DNA of 5,162 bases from Chloroflexota bacterium. Its GTDB lineage: Bacteria; Chloroflexota; Limnocylindria; Limnocylindrales; CSP1-4. The stretch covers positions 1-5,162 of the forward strand of contig JAJYDP010000409.1 of NCBI GenBank assembly GCA_021777365.1, in the 5' to 3' direction. The translations under genes were made by a program, and so were the position numbers. Numbering within the stretch: the stretch's first letter is position 1; each line of letters starts with the position of its first letter. A model generated the notes under the pieces. That model had not been told where the DNA came from and made no database searches. It saw only the letters and a list, made by a program, of their open reading frames with translations. Below are positions 1 to 5,062 of this stretch, in pieces.

Positions 1-57
1 GTCCAGCGTCCTGACCTGAGCTGCCACGCAGGCGGAAGCAGCGTTCCAGGCGTCGCC

Positions 58-159
58 TCAGGGGCTTGCCGAGCCCGCGAGGTACTCCGCGATGGTTCGA
101 GCTGGATCAGGCGCCCGCAGGACGCCGGTGACGACGGCCACCCCTCCGCCCCCGCTAGC
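58..159 (-). pseudogene. thiE/tenI: TenI/ThiE-family gene, severed 3' fragment
   Basis: This is the C-terminal end of the gene whose front half lies at 3383-3913. Reading the minus strand from 159 gives 33 codons starting ASGGGGVAVVTGVLRAPDP, then TGA at 58-60. GVAVV-G-L is the phosphate-binding loop and final helix typical of ThiE/TenI (alpha/beta)8 barrels. Joining residue 177 of the front half to this fragment gives a protein of about 210 aa, a normal family length. It also leaves 12 residues between the GGITP proline and GVAVV, which is what I recall for B. subtilis TenI. The fragment is cut off from its promoter and start by the 3.2-kb nested IS, so it is not expected to be translated as part of the enzyme. 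The 57 nt beyond the stop (1-57) show no gene I recognise; a GTG on the minus strand there could begin a following gene, but too little is visible. Confidence 0.88.
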
Positions 160-197
160 CCGAAGTTCGATGGGCGGGGCGTGCTGCGCTGAGCACG
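160..197 (+). repeat. Terminal inverted repeat of the IS1634-family element (transposase 3' side)
   Basis: This 38-bp repeat begins CCGAAGTTCG and ends GAGCACG. Its reverse complement recurs at 3343-3380 with two mismatches (positions 12 and 16 of the repeat). It contains two internal palindromes: CGAAGTTCG (161-169) and a 5-bp stem GTGCT/AGCAC with a 6-nt loop (181-196). Confidence 0.92.
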
Positions 198-218
198 GCC
201 AGAGGGACGGGTTTCTGA

Positions 219-1946
219 CTACACGCTCGCGGGGGTGAGCCCGAGCAGAGCGAGGGCACGGGCCTGGAGCGGTGTGGGGGTCGCGACGATCTCGAAGGCC
301 GCCTCGTCAGGCGCGCCGGCCGGAACGAGCCGGTCGCGGGTGAGGGTCCCAAGCTCAGCAAGCAGGGTCCGGAAGCTGTGGGCCGGCGTCCCGTCGGGCA
401 GCTCGTGCGTGTGGGCCTTCCGCAGGGCCGCCACCGAGCGCCGGGCCGGGGCGACCGGGTCGGGGAGCTCGGGGCGCGCCTCGTCGCGGAAGAGCAGGGG
501 CGCCCAGGCCCGCTCCAGGTGCCACTGGACGTAGTAGGCGAGCATGCACAGCAGGATGTGGGCGCACACCCGCGCTGCGCTGTAGTGGTGGATCGGGCGC
601 ACGGCGAGATCGACCGCCTTGAAGGAGCGGAAGGCCCGCTCGACCCGGGTGAGGAGCTTGTAGGCGCGCACGACCGCGGGAGCGTCGAGCCGCTCGGGCG
701 CAACGGACGTGCGCAGGACGTAGAGCCCATCGAGCGCCGACTCGGCGGCGATCTCCGGCGTCTTGCGCGCGACCTCGAGCGCGTCGTCGGCGATGACAAG
801 CTCGAAGTGCTTGGCCACCTTGTGGCGGTCGATGACGCGCCCGATCGCCAGGCCGATCCTGTCGCTGCCGTGCAGGGTGCCCGCCCGCACCCTGGCGATG
901 ATCGGGGCGAGCAGCGCTTCGGTGGCGCGCAAGAGGTCCTCGCGCTTCCTGGCCCGCTCGGCCGCAAGGAGCGGGTTGCGGCACACGACCAATCGCTCGC
1001 CAGGGAACTCGGGACTCGTGATCTCCGCGAGGTTGCGCTCGTCGAACACCCCCAGCTGCAGGGTGCCACCCTCGACGAGCCCTCGGATGGCCGGTCCCCG
1101 CAACGCGCTGATCCAGTCGAGGCCCCGCTCCCGGAGCGTTGCGATCTGGGTGTCGGTGAGCATCCCCCGGTCCCCCACGAAGACGACGCGATCCAGGCCG
1201 AAGCGGACACGCAGCTTCTCGACCGCGGCGGGCACCGTCGCCGGATCGGCGGTGTTGCCCGCCACCACCTCGACCGCCACCGGACGCCCTTCGGGGTCGG
1301 TGAGGAGCCCGTACTCGATCTGCAGCGTGCCACGCTTGCCGTCTCTGGAGTAGCCGAGCTTGGCCAGGGGGCAGTGGCGGCCCTCGACGTAGCTGGAGGA
1401 GAGGTCGTAGAGGACCAGACCGCCCGGTTCGAGGTGGCGGGCCGCGAGCCGGCGCTCGATCCGCTCCTGGCGCTCGAGGAGCCAGTCCATCGCCCCATAG
1501 CACTCGTCCTCGGAGGCCTCGGCGACCCCGAGCGTCGCGGCGAGCGTGCTCTGCGTCCAGCGGCGGGTGGTGGCGAGCTTGGAAGAAGGGGCGAGGAGGC
1601 GGGCGGCGATCATCCCGACGACCAGGTCGCGCTCGCGGGAGCGCTTTGGGTCGAGGAGCGCCTCGAGGCCCAGCGCGCGCAGGGTGCCCAGCACCGCGAC
1701 GACCGCGCCATGGGGGAGGCTGCGGCGAAGCTCGAGTCCGGCCGCGGGCAGGAACCGTTCGCCGCGCAGCCCGCGCCGCACGAGGTCGATCAGCTCGGGC
1801 GGCAGGTGGCTGATGTTGCCCACCGTCTCGCTCTTGACCTTGCCCCCCTCGCGGTACGAGCGGCGCAGCAGGTGGGTCTCGTAGACCTTGCCTTTGTAGT
1901 GCCTGCGCGTTGTCGCGACGTGGACCGCTCCGCCCCGGGTGCTCAT
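219..1946 (-). CDS. IS1634-family transposase (IS4-superfamily DDE)
   Basis: This 575-aa transposase catalyses DNA cleavage and strand transfer of its own element. The N-terminal stretch (about residues 18-45, with LLRRSYREGGKVK) is the hallmark of IS1634-family proteins and is followed by a helical region. The catalytic core shows the expected DDE residues: D181 in LYDLSS, D259 in VFVGDRGM, and E436 in RVERAFRSFK. The last motif also carries K443, matching the E-x6-K signature of the IS4 superfamily. The segment DGLYVLRT (406-413) precedes the third motif, as is usual. Length is normal and no frameshift or internal stop is seen, so the protein looks functional. The ATG at 1944-1946 is the best start; a GTG at codon 8 is an alternative, and neither has a strong Shine-Dalgarno. 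The stop (TAG) lies 22 nt inside the terminal repeat. The upstream region is interrupted 84 nt from the start by ISAzo13, which may alter expression. Confidence 0.93.
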   Translation of the reverse strand: MSTRGGAVHVATTRRHYKGKVYETHLLRRSYREGGKVKSETVGNISHLPPELIDLVRRGLRGERFLPAAGLELRRSLPHGAVVAVLGTLRALGLEALLDPKRSRERDLVVGMIAARLLAPSSKLATTRRWTQSTLAATLGVAEASEDECYGAMDWLLERQERIERRLAARHLEPGGLVLYDLSSSYVEGRHCPLAKLGYSRDGKRGTLQIEYGLLTDPEGRPVAVEVVAGNTADPATVPAAVEKLRVRFGLDRVVFVGDRGMLTDTQIATLRERGLDWISALRGPAIRGLVEGGTLQLGVFDERNLAEITSPEFPGERLVVCRNPLLAAERARKREDLLRATEALLAPIIARVRAGTLHGSDRIGLAIGRVIDRHKVAKHFELVIADDALEVARKTPEIAAESALDGLYVLRTSVAPERLDAPAVVRAYKLLTRVERAFRSFKAVDLAVRPIHHYSAARVCAHILLCMLAYYVQWHLERAWAPLLFRDEARPELPDPVAPARRSVAALRKAHTHELPDGTPAHSFRTLLAELGTLTRDRLVPAGAPDEAAFEIVATPTPLQARALALLGLTPASV

Positions 1947-2029
1947 GGCGGAACCGTCTCACAATCCGCCCCGCCTGTCAATACTATTAGTGCCTACCAT
2001 CTGGCACCCAGCCCAGCCCAGATTCACGC
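1947..2029 (-). other. Upstream region of the IS1634 transposase, cut from its element end
   Basis: This 83-nt leader lies between the IS1634 transposase start and the ISAzo13 insertion point. Before insertion it continued directly into 3329-3380, the element end. It is locally AT-richer than the rest. A TTGACA hexamer (minus strand, 1976-1981) resembles a -35 box, but no reasonable -10 box lies 16-18 nt downstream. A TAATAG/TAGTAT stretch (1981-1989) could be a -10 box but lacks a good -35 partner. No promoter is claimed. Confidence 0.4.
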
Positions 2030-2032
2030 TTA
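2030..2032 (+). repeat. Target-site duplication TTA (left copy) of the ISAzo13 element
   Basis: TTA immediately precedes the left end of the ISAzo13 element, and the same TTA immediately follows its right end (3326-3328). Removing the element and one copy restores a continuous IS1634 sequence, CACGCTTAGCCAAG. Short duplications of 0-4 bp are what I recall for this family. Three bases alone are weak evidence, but they agree with the ends placed from the inverted repeats. Confidence 0.7.
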
Positions 2033-2052
2033 GGAGCTGTCAACAAATAGCT
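2033..2052 (+). repeat. Left terminal inverted repeat of the ISAzo13 element
   Basis: GGAGCTGTCAACAAATAGCT reads inward from the left end. The right end read inward is GAGATTATCAGCAAATAACT. They agree at 13 of 20 positions without gaps, most clearly in TCA-CAAATA-CT. Confidence 0.72.
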
Positions 2053-2056
2053 GGCC

Positions 2057-3271
2057 TCATTCGGTGGGCAGCGTGAGGCGTGGCCGGAGGGTGTAGTTCC
2101 ACTCGCCATGGAAGGGGTCGGCCTCGAGGTAGAGGGTCGCCATGTCGGCGTCACTGACGGTGATGCCCGCCGGGTAGGCGTTGGTGTCGAGCTCGCTGCG
2201 GACCCGCAGGCCCTTGCGATTGGTGGTGGCGGCGATCAGGTTGACGATCACCTCGTGGCTCACGAGCGGCGTGCCCCGCCAGTTGGCGCTGATGGCACTG
2301 AAGAGGCGGTGCTCGATCTTGTTCCACTTGGACGTGCCCGGCGGGAAGTGGCAGACGCCGATGGCGAGCCCGGTCTCGTCGGCAAGCTTCTGGAGCTCCC
2401 ACTTCCAGAGCCGGAGCCGATAGCCGTTGCTGCCGCCCGCGTCGGCGGTCACGAGCAGGCGGGTGGCGTTCGGGTACCTGGCCCGGCCCATCGTCGTCCA
2501 CCAGCGCCGGATCGTCTCGACCGCGAAGGCGGCGGTGTCGTGGTCGGTGCCGACGCTGACCCAGCCGGCGTTCTCGGCCAGGTCGTACACGCCATAGGGG
2601 GCGGCCCGCCCCAACTCGGGGATCACGAAGTCGTGCATGCGCACCTCGGTCGGCTGCCCCACCGGCCGCAGCTCCCGGCCCTTGTTGGCGAACGGCCCGA
2701 CGAGCTCCTTCTTCTTCGTGTCGACGCTGATCACCGGCTCACCGAGGCTGAGCTGCAGCTGGACCGCGCCATTGAGGTGCTCGAACTGGGCGTTGCGGTC
2801 GGGATGGTTCGTCCCTTCGAGCGTCTTGCGGTTGGCCTGCAGGCTGTAGCCGAGCTCGTGGAGGAGTTCGGCGATGGTCTGATAGCTGACCGTGTGGCCA
2901 CTCCGGCGGAGCTCGGCGGCGAGGTTGCGGACGCTCTTCGTCGTCCAGCGCAGGGGCGAGATGGGATCGCCCCGGCTCGTCGGCTCGATGAGCGCTTCGA
3001 GATCGATGACGAGGGTGGGGTCGCGCTCGACCGTCCGCTTGCGGCCACCCCCGGGACGCCGCACGCGCCCCTTCGGCAGGTCCGCCTCGCCAAGCTCGGC
3101 GAGGCCGCGGCGGATCGTGGCCGCCGACGCGCCCGTCGCGCGGGCCACCGCCGCCCGGCCACCCCTCCCTGCCGCCTGCGCCTCGGCTCCCAGCAGCAGG
3201 CGACGCTGTCGCTCGTCGAGGAGGCCCGCCATCGCCTCGTAGCGGGTCCGGATGGCGTCCTCGTCGATCAC
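2057..3271 (-). CDS. ISAzo13-family transposase (Rhodopirellula-type DDE)
   Basis: This is a transposase of 404 aa if it starts at the GTG at 3269-3271. Domains in order: a family-typical N-terminus (IRTRYEAM-LLDERQRR), a helix-turn-helix region (about residues 39-62, AAVARATGASAATIRRGLAE), a basic RRPGGGRKR linker (72-80), a second DNA-binding helical region (about 106-145), then the DDE domain. The catalytic residues I read are D184 (VISVDTKKKELVG), D277 (VTADAGGSNG) and E320 (KWNKIEHRLFS). A TTG at 3287-3289 would add six residues, but the -10 box of the apparent promoter overlaps those codons, so the GTG, where homologues usually begin, is preferred. An ATG at 3230-3232 is a weaker alternative. 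The stop (TGA) lies just inside the left inverted repeat. The reading frame is unbroken, so the element may be active. Confidence 0.92.
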   Translation of the reverse strand: MIDEDAIRTRYEAMAGLLDERQRRLLLGAEAQAAGRGGRAAVARATGASAATIRRGLAELGEADLPKGRVRRPGGGRKRTVERDPTLVIDLEALIEPTSRGDPISPLRWTTKSVRNLAAELRRSGHTVSYQTIAELLHELGYSLQANRKTLEGTNHPDRNAQFEHLNGAVQLQLSLGEPVISVDTKKKELVGPFANKGRELRPVGQPTEVRMHDFVIPELGRAAPYGVYDLAENAGWVSVGTDHDTAAFAVETIRRWWTTMGRARYPNATRLLVTADAGGSNGYRLRLWKWELQKLADETGLAIGVCHFPPGTSKWNKIEHRLFSAISANWRGTPLVSHEVIVNLIAATTNRKGLRVRSELDTNAYPAGITVSDADMATLYLEADPFHGEWNYTLRPRLTLPTE

Positions 3272-3277
3272 CCAGCG

Positions 3278-3306
3278 AGCATAGCCCAAACCCGTCAGAT
3301 TGTCAA
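3278..3306 (-). promoter_or_regulatory. Sigma-70-like promoter of the ISAzo13 transposase
   Basis: Reading the minus strand, a perfect -35 box TTGACA (3301-3306) is followed after exactly 17 nt by TATGCT (3278-3283), which matches TATAAT at four of six positions. The -35 box touches the inner end of the right inverted repeat, a common arrangement in insertion sequences. Transcription would start about 7 nt further on, at or next to the GTG at 3271, which implies a leaderless or nearly leaderless mRNA. This is predicted from sequence only. Confidence 0.55.
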
Positions 3307-3325
3307 GTTATTTGCTGATAATCTC
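3306..3325 (-). repeat. Right terminal inverted repeat of the ISAzo13 element
   Basis: Read inward (minus strand) this is GAGATTATCAGCAAATAACT, the imperfect partner of 2033-2052. It runs directly into the -35 box of the transposase promoter. Confidence 0.7.
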
Positions 3326-3328
3326 TTA
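3326..3328 (+). repeat. Target-site duplication TTA (right copy) of the ISAzo13 element
   Basis: This is the second copy of the TTA found at 2030-2032. On the minus strand it reads TAA and also serves as the stop codon of the chimeric TenI/ThiE frame that runs into the IS1634 end. That stop was present before ISAzo13 arrived, because the original target also contained it. Confidence 0.7.
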
Positions 3329-3342
3329 GCCAAGATCCCCCT

Positions 3343-3380
3343 CGTGCTCAGCGCAGCACGCCCCACCCGTCGAACTTCGG
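3343..3380 (-). repeat. Terminal inverted repeat of the IS1634-family element (promoter side)
   Basis: This is the partner of 160-197 with 36/38 identity. It has the same internal palindromes: CGAACTTCG (3371-3379) and the GTGCT/AGCAC stem (3344-3359). The interrupted TenI/ThiE frame is translated through it and contributes most of the foreign tail of that protein. Confidence 0.92.
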
Positions 3381-3934
3381 CTTAGACATGACGCAACACG
3401 GGCCGGGGTGATCCCGCCGATCGCAACCACCGGGACCCGGGCGCGGTTCGCCACTCCGCAGAGGGCCTCGAGTCCCACACCCCTGCCCGCTTTCGATCGA
3501 GGGTCGAAGACCGGCCCAAACAGGACGAACCAGGCGCCCGCCGCCTCCGCAGCCCTCAGGGCGGCGCTCGAGTGGACCGATGCGCCCACCGCGAGCTGGC
3601 CTGCCCGCGCCTCCGGCTCGGCTGGGATCGCGACTTCGGGCCAGTGGGCGCCACGATAGCCGGCGGCGATCGCGTCGGACGTCGTTCCGTTCAGGAACGT
3701 GCGATCGAGGAGGGCCTCGCCACCGGAGGCGACGATGACCTCTCTCGCACGCGCGGCCAGGCTCGCTCGCCGCGCCGGCGCCGCCGTCTTGGTCCGCACC
3801 TGGAGGCGCACCACAGGCTGATCGGCGATCGCCCGGGCGACGCGTCCGAGGCGGTCCAGCCACTCCCGGTCGGTCGAAAAGATCCCCCGGTCCGCGACCA
3901 CGTACAGCTTCACGCCGCGCCGGTCATCGGCGGC

Positions 3935-4723
3935 TCACGCCCCGGGTGTCAGGAAGATCCGCCCTGCGAGCGCGGTGGAGCTCTCGGCGTAGAACCTGCG
4001 CGGCATCCGGCCCGCCAGGAATGCCTCCCGTCCGGCCACCGCCGCGGCCCGCATCGCCCGTGCCATCCGGAGCGGGTCTCGCGCCCGGGCGACAGCGGAG
4101 TTGAGGAGCACCCCGTCACAGCCGAGCTCGAAGACGACAGCCACGTCCGAGGCCGTCCCCACGCCCGCGTCGACGATGACCGGTACCGTGGAGCGCTCCT
4201 TGATCAGCGCGAGGTTGTGCGGGTTGCGGACGCCCAGCCCGGATCCGATCGGGGCGGCCAGGGGCATGACGGCGGCGCAGCCGAGGTCTTCGAGCCGTCG
4301 GGCGGTGATCGGGTCGTCGTTCGTGTACGGGAGGACCGTGAAGCCGCGTCTGACCAGCTCGTCCGCCGCCTTCAGCAGCTCGGCCGTGTCCGGCAGGAGC
4401 GTCTCCTCGTCCGCGATCACCTCGAGCTTCACGAGCGACGTTCCGAGCGCTTCGCGGCCAAGTTCGGCCGTCAGGACGGCCTCCCGCGCCGTGAAGCATC
4501 CGGCGGTGTTCGGGAGCAGCTCGTACCCGCGTTCCCGCAGCAGTCCGTACAGGTTCTCTCCCTCGGCGGCGTCCACGCTGACGCGGCGCAGCGCGATGGT
4601 CACGAGCTCCGTTCCCGAGGCCTCGAGCGCGTCGAGCAGCGCCTGCGCGCTCGGATAGCGAGCGGTGCCGAGGAGCAGGCGCGAGCGGAGTCGGCGCTGG
4701 CCGACCGACCACGGATCCTCCAT
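3935..4723 (-). CDS. thiG: Thiazole synthase ThiG
   Basis: ThiG builds the thiazole ring of thiamine in the cytoplasm from 1-deoxy-D-xylulose 5-phosphate, dehydroglycine and the sulfur on ThiS thiocarboxylate. The 262-aa product has the family's normal length and an (alpha/beta)8-barrel pattern. It opens with [12 protein letters not shown] (14-25). NTAGC is at 72-76. K99 in [11 protein letters not shown] matches the lysine that forms the imine with the sugar phosphate. YTNDDP lies at 133-138, PIGSGLG at 158-164, and DAGVGTASD (185-193) and LLNSAVA (206-212) form the phosphate-binding end. The ATG at 4721-4723 is chosen because it lies 4 nt after the thiS stop and gives the standard N-terminus; an upstream ATG at 4771 would add 16 atypical residues overlapping thiS. 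No strong ribosome site is seen, so translation is probably coupled to thiS. No oddities are seen. Confidence 0.96.
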   Translation of the reverse strand: MEDPWSVGQRRLRSRLLLGTARYPSAQALLDALEASGTELVTIALRRVSVDAAEGENLYGLLRERGYELLPNTAGCFTAREAVLTAELGREALGTSLVKLEVIADEETLLPDTAELLKAADELVRRGFTVLPYTNDDPITARRLEDLGCAAVMPLAAPIGSGLGVRNPHNLALIKERSTVPVIVDAGVGTASDVAVVFELGCDGVLLNSAVARARDPLRMARAMRAAAVAGREAFLAGRMPRRFYAESSTALAGRIFLTPGA

Positions 4724-4727
4724 GGGC

Positions 4728-4937
4728 TCAGCCACCGGCGGTGGCACGGATGATCTCCACGATGTCCTCATCCTCCACGACGACCGCCATCCACTCGGCG
4801 CGCAGAACGACCTCGCCGTTGCGGGCGACGGCGACTCCCTGCGAGGACTCCGTACCCAGGATCCGCGCGACGAGCGCCCCGACGTGGGTTCCCGGCTCGA
4901 GCTCCCTCGGGACCCCGTTGACCTGGACCGTGATCAT
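4728..4937 (-). CDS. thiS: Sulfur carrier protein ThiS
   Basis: This is a 69-aa ubiquitin-like (beta-grasp) protein that carries sulfur as a C-terminal thiocarboxylate and hands it to ThiG. It starts [17 protein letters not shown], a typical first beta hairpin, has [11 protein letters not shown] (34-44) in the middle and [15 protein letters not shown] at the end. The terminal Gly-Gly (68-69) is the residue pair adenylated by ThiF and then loaded with sulfur; no thiF is in the window. The ATG at 4935-4937 overlaps the thiO stop as ATGA, which indicates translational coupling. A longer frame in phase, starting at 5102, is rejected because its extra 55 residues are unlike ThiS and overlap the thiO coding frame. 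Length and motifs are normal. Confidence 0.96.
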   Translation of the reverse strand: MITVQVNGVPRELEPGTHVGALVARILGTESSQGVAVARNGEVVLRAEWMAVVVEDEDIVEIIRATAGG

Positions 4938-5062
4938 GACGGGCCCGCGTTCGACAGGCCGATCAGCGGCCCCAGGCGTGCCGGCGCGAATGGCGCGAAC
5001 TGGCCGGGCATCGATCCCGTCCGGATCGCCTCGACCAGGAGCCGCGCCGTGGCCGGCGCCAG
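4934..5062 (-). pseudogene. thiO: Glycine oxidase ThiO, C-terminal fragment
   Basis: ThiO is an FAD enzyme that oxidises glycine to the imine used by ThiG. Only the last 42 residues are seen, starting LAPATARLLVEAIRTG and ending [18 protein letters not shown], with TGA at 4934-4936. The LAPATARLL and FAPARL segments are typical of the end of ThiO, and its place directly before thiS with an ATGA overlap supports the call. Upstream of LAPATA the expected ATGH-RNG-LL segment is missing, and the frame meets TAG at 5084-5086. So the gene is truncated or rearranged here rather than only cut by the window edge. The other minus-strand frame reads ARLLVATG just before this point, which could be ThiO sequence separated by a small frameshifting deletion. 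Normal length is about 370 aa. Confidence 0.72.

Larger units (their letters stand above)
2033..3325 (-). mobile_element. ISAzo13-family insertion sequence nested in the IS1634 element
   Basis: This is a 1293-bp element with one transposase gene, imperfect 20-bp terminal inverted repeats (13/20 matches) and a TTA target duplication. Its ends start GG and GA when read inward, agreeing with the Ga/g termini reported for the family. It inserted in the non-coding region between the IS1634 end and the IS1634 transposase, in the same orientation. Because it lies inside the other element, it must have arrived later or travelled in with it. Both ends are AT-rich against the GC-rich surroundings. Confidence 0.87.
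160..3380 (-). mobile_element. IS1634-family insertion sequence, itself interrupted by an ISAzo13-family element
   Basis: The element is bounded by 38-bp terminal inverted repeats (160-197 and 3343-3380) that match at 36 of 38 positions. Subtracting the ISAzo13 element (1293 bp) and one 3-bp target copy leaves about 1925 bp, within the usual 1.5-2 kb of the IS1634 family. It carries one transposase gene (219-1946). It lies inside a TenI/ThiE-family gene in the same orientation as that gene. No clean 5-6 bp target duplication is visible: the left flank ends GCTAGC and the right flank begins CTTAGA. The exact ends could therefore be off by one to five bases, since a weaker match (CTA) continues outward on both sides. 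The family assignment rests on the transposase sequence. Confidence 0.87.
3326..3913 (-). pseudogene. thiE/tenI: TenI/ThiE-family gene, 5' part running into the IS1634 element
   Basis: The first 177 codons (3383-3913) are native and the next 18 come from the IS end before TAA. Family features include LYVVADR (3-9), QVRTK (38-42) for QLREK, LNG (74-76) near the usual INDR, HWPE (90-93) for HLGQ, SVHS (112-115), LFGPVF-SK (131-141) and PVVAIGGITP (161-170). ThiE joins thiazole phosphate to the hydroxymethylpyrimidine diphosphate; TenI isomerises the thiazole. The NG and SVHS motifs and the place after thiO-thiS-thiG favour TenI, yet P134 stands where I recall B. subtilis TenI has catalytic His122. 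The function is therefore unsettled. Truncation removes the last strand and helix with the GVAVV phosphate loop, so activity is probably lost. The start is GTG at 3911-3913, 21 nt after thiG. A five-codon ATG frame (3910-3927) ends in a TGA overlapping that GTG. Confidence 0.85.

Noticed and set aside
1..57. Possible terminator or start of a following gene after the TenI/ThiE stop
   Set aside because: I found no convincing stem followed by a T-run, and a GTG-led frame of only a few codons cannot be identified.
355..1962. Second long minus-strand frame overlapping the IS1634 transposase
   Set aside because: Its product is dominated by Arg, Ala and Pro, as out-of-frame reading of GC-rich coding DNA gives. 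The DDE motifs are in the other frame.
378..2033. 551-codon plus-strand open frame
   Set aside because: It is antisense to the IS1634 transposase over nearly its whole length. Its translation is low-complexity and charged, with no recognisable motif; such shadows are expected in GC-rich DNA.
160..3380. CRISPR array, tRNA, riboswitch or cargo gene inside the nested element
   Set aside because: All sequence between the ends is accounted for by two transposase genes, their short flanks and inverted repeats. No spaced repeats, cloverleaf or accessory gene was seen.
160..3380. A composite transposon or a programmed gene-interruption system
   Set aside because: The two elements are of different families and nested rather than flanking a cargo. 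Nothing suggests regulated excision, so ordinary sequential IS insertion explains the structure.
2108..3385. 425-codon plus-strand open frame
   Set aside because: It is antisense to the ISAzo13 transposase and crosses an IS end. No domain signature is visible, so it is a shadow of the real gene.
3572..4753. 393-codon plus-strand open frame
   Set aside because: It lies opposite thiG and the TenI/ThiE gene, both clearly coding on the minus strand. The translation has no family features.
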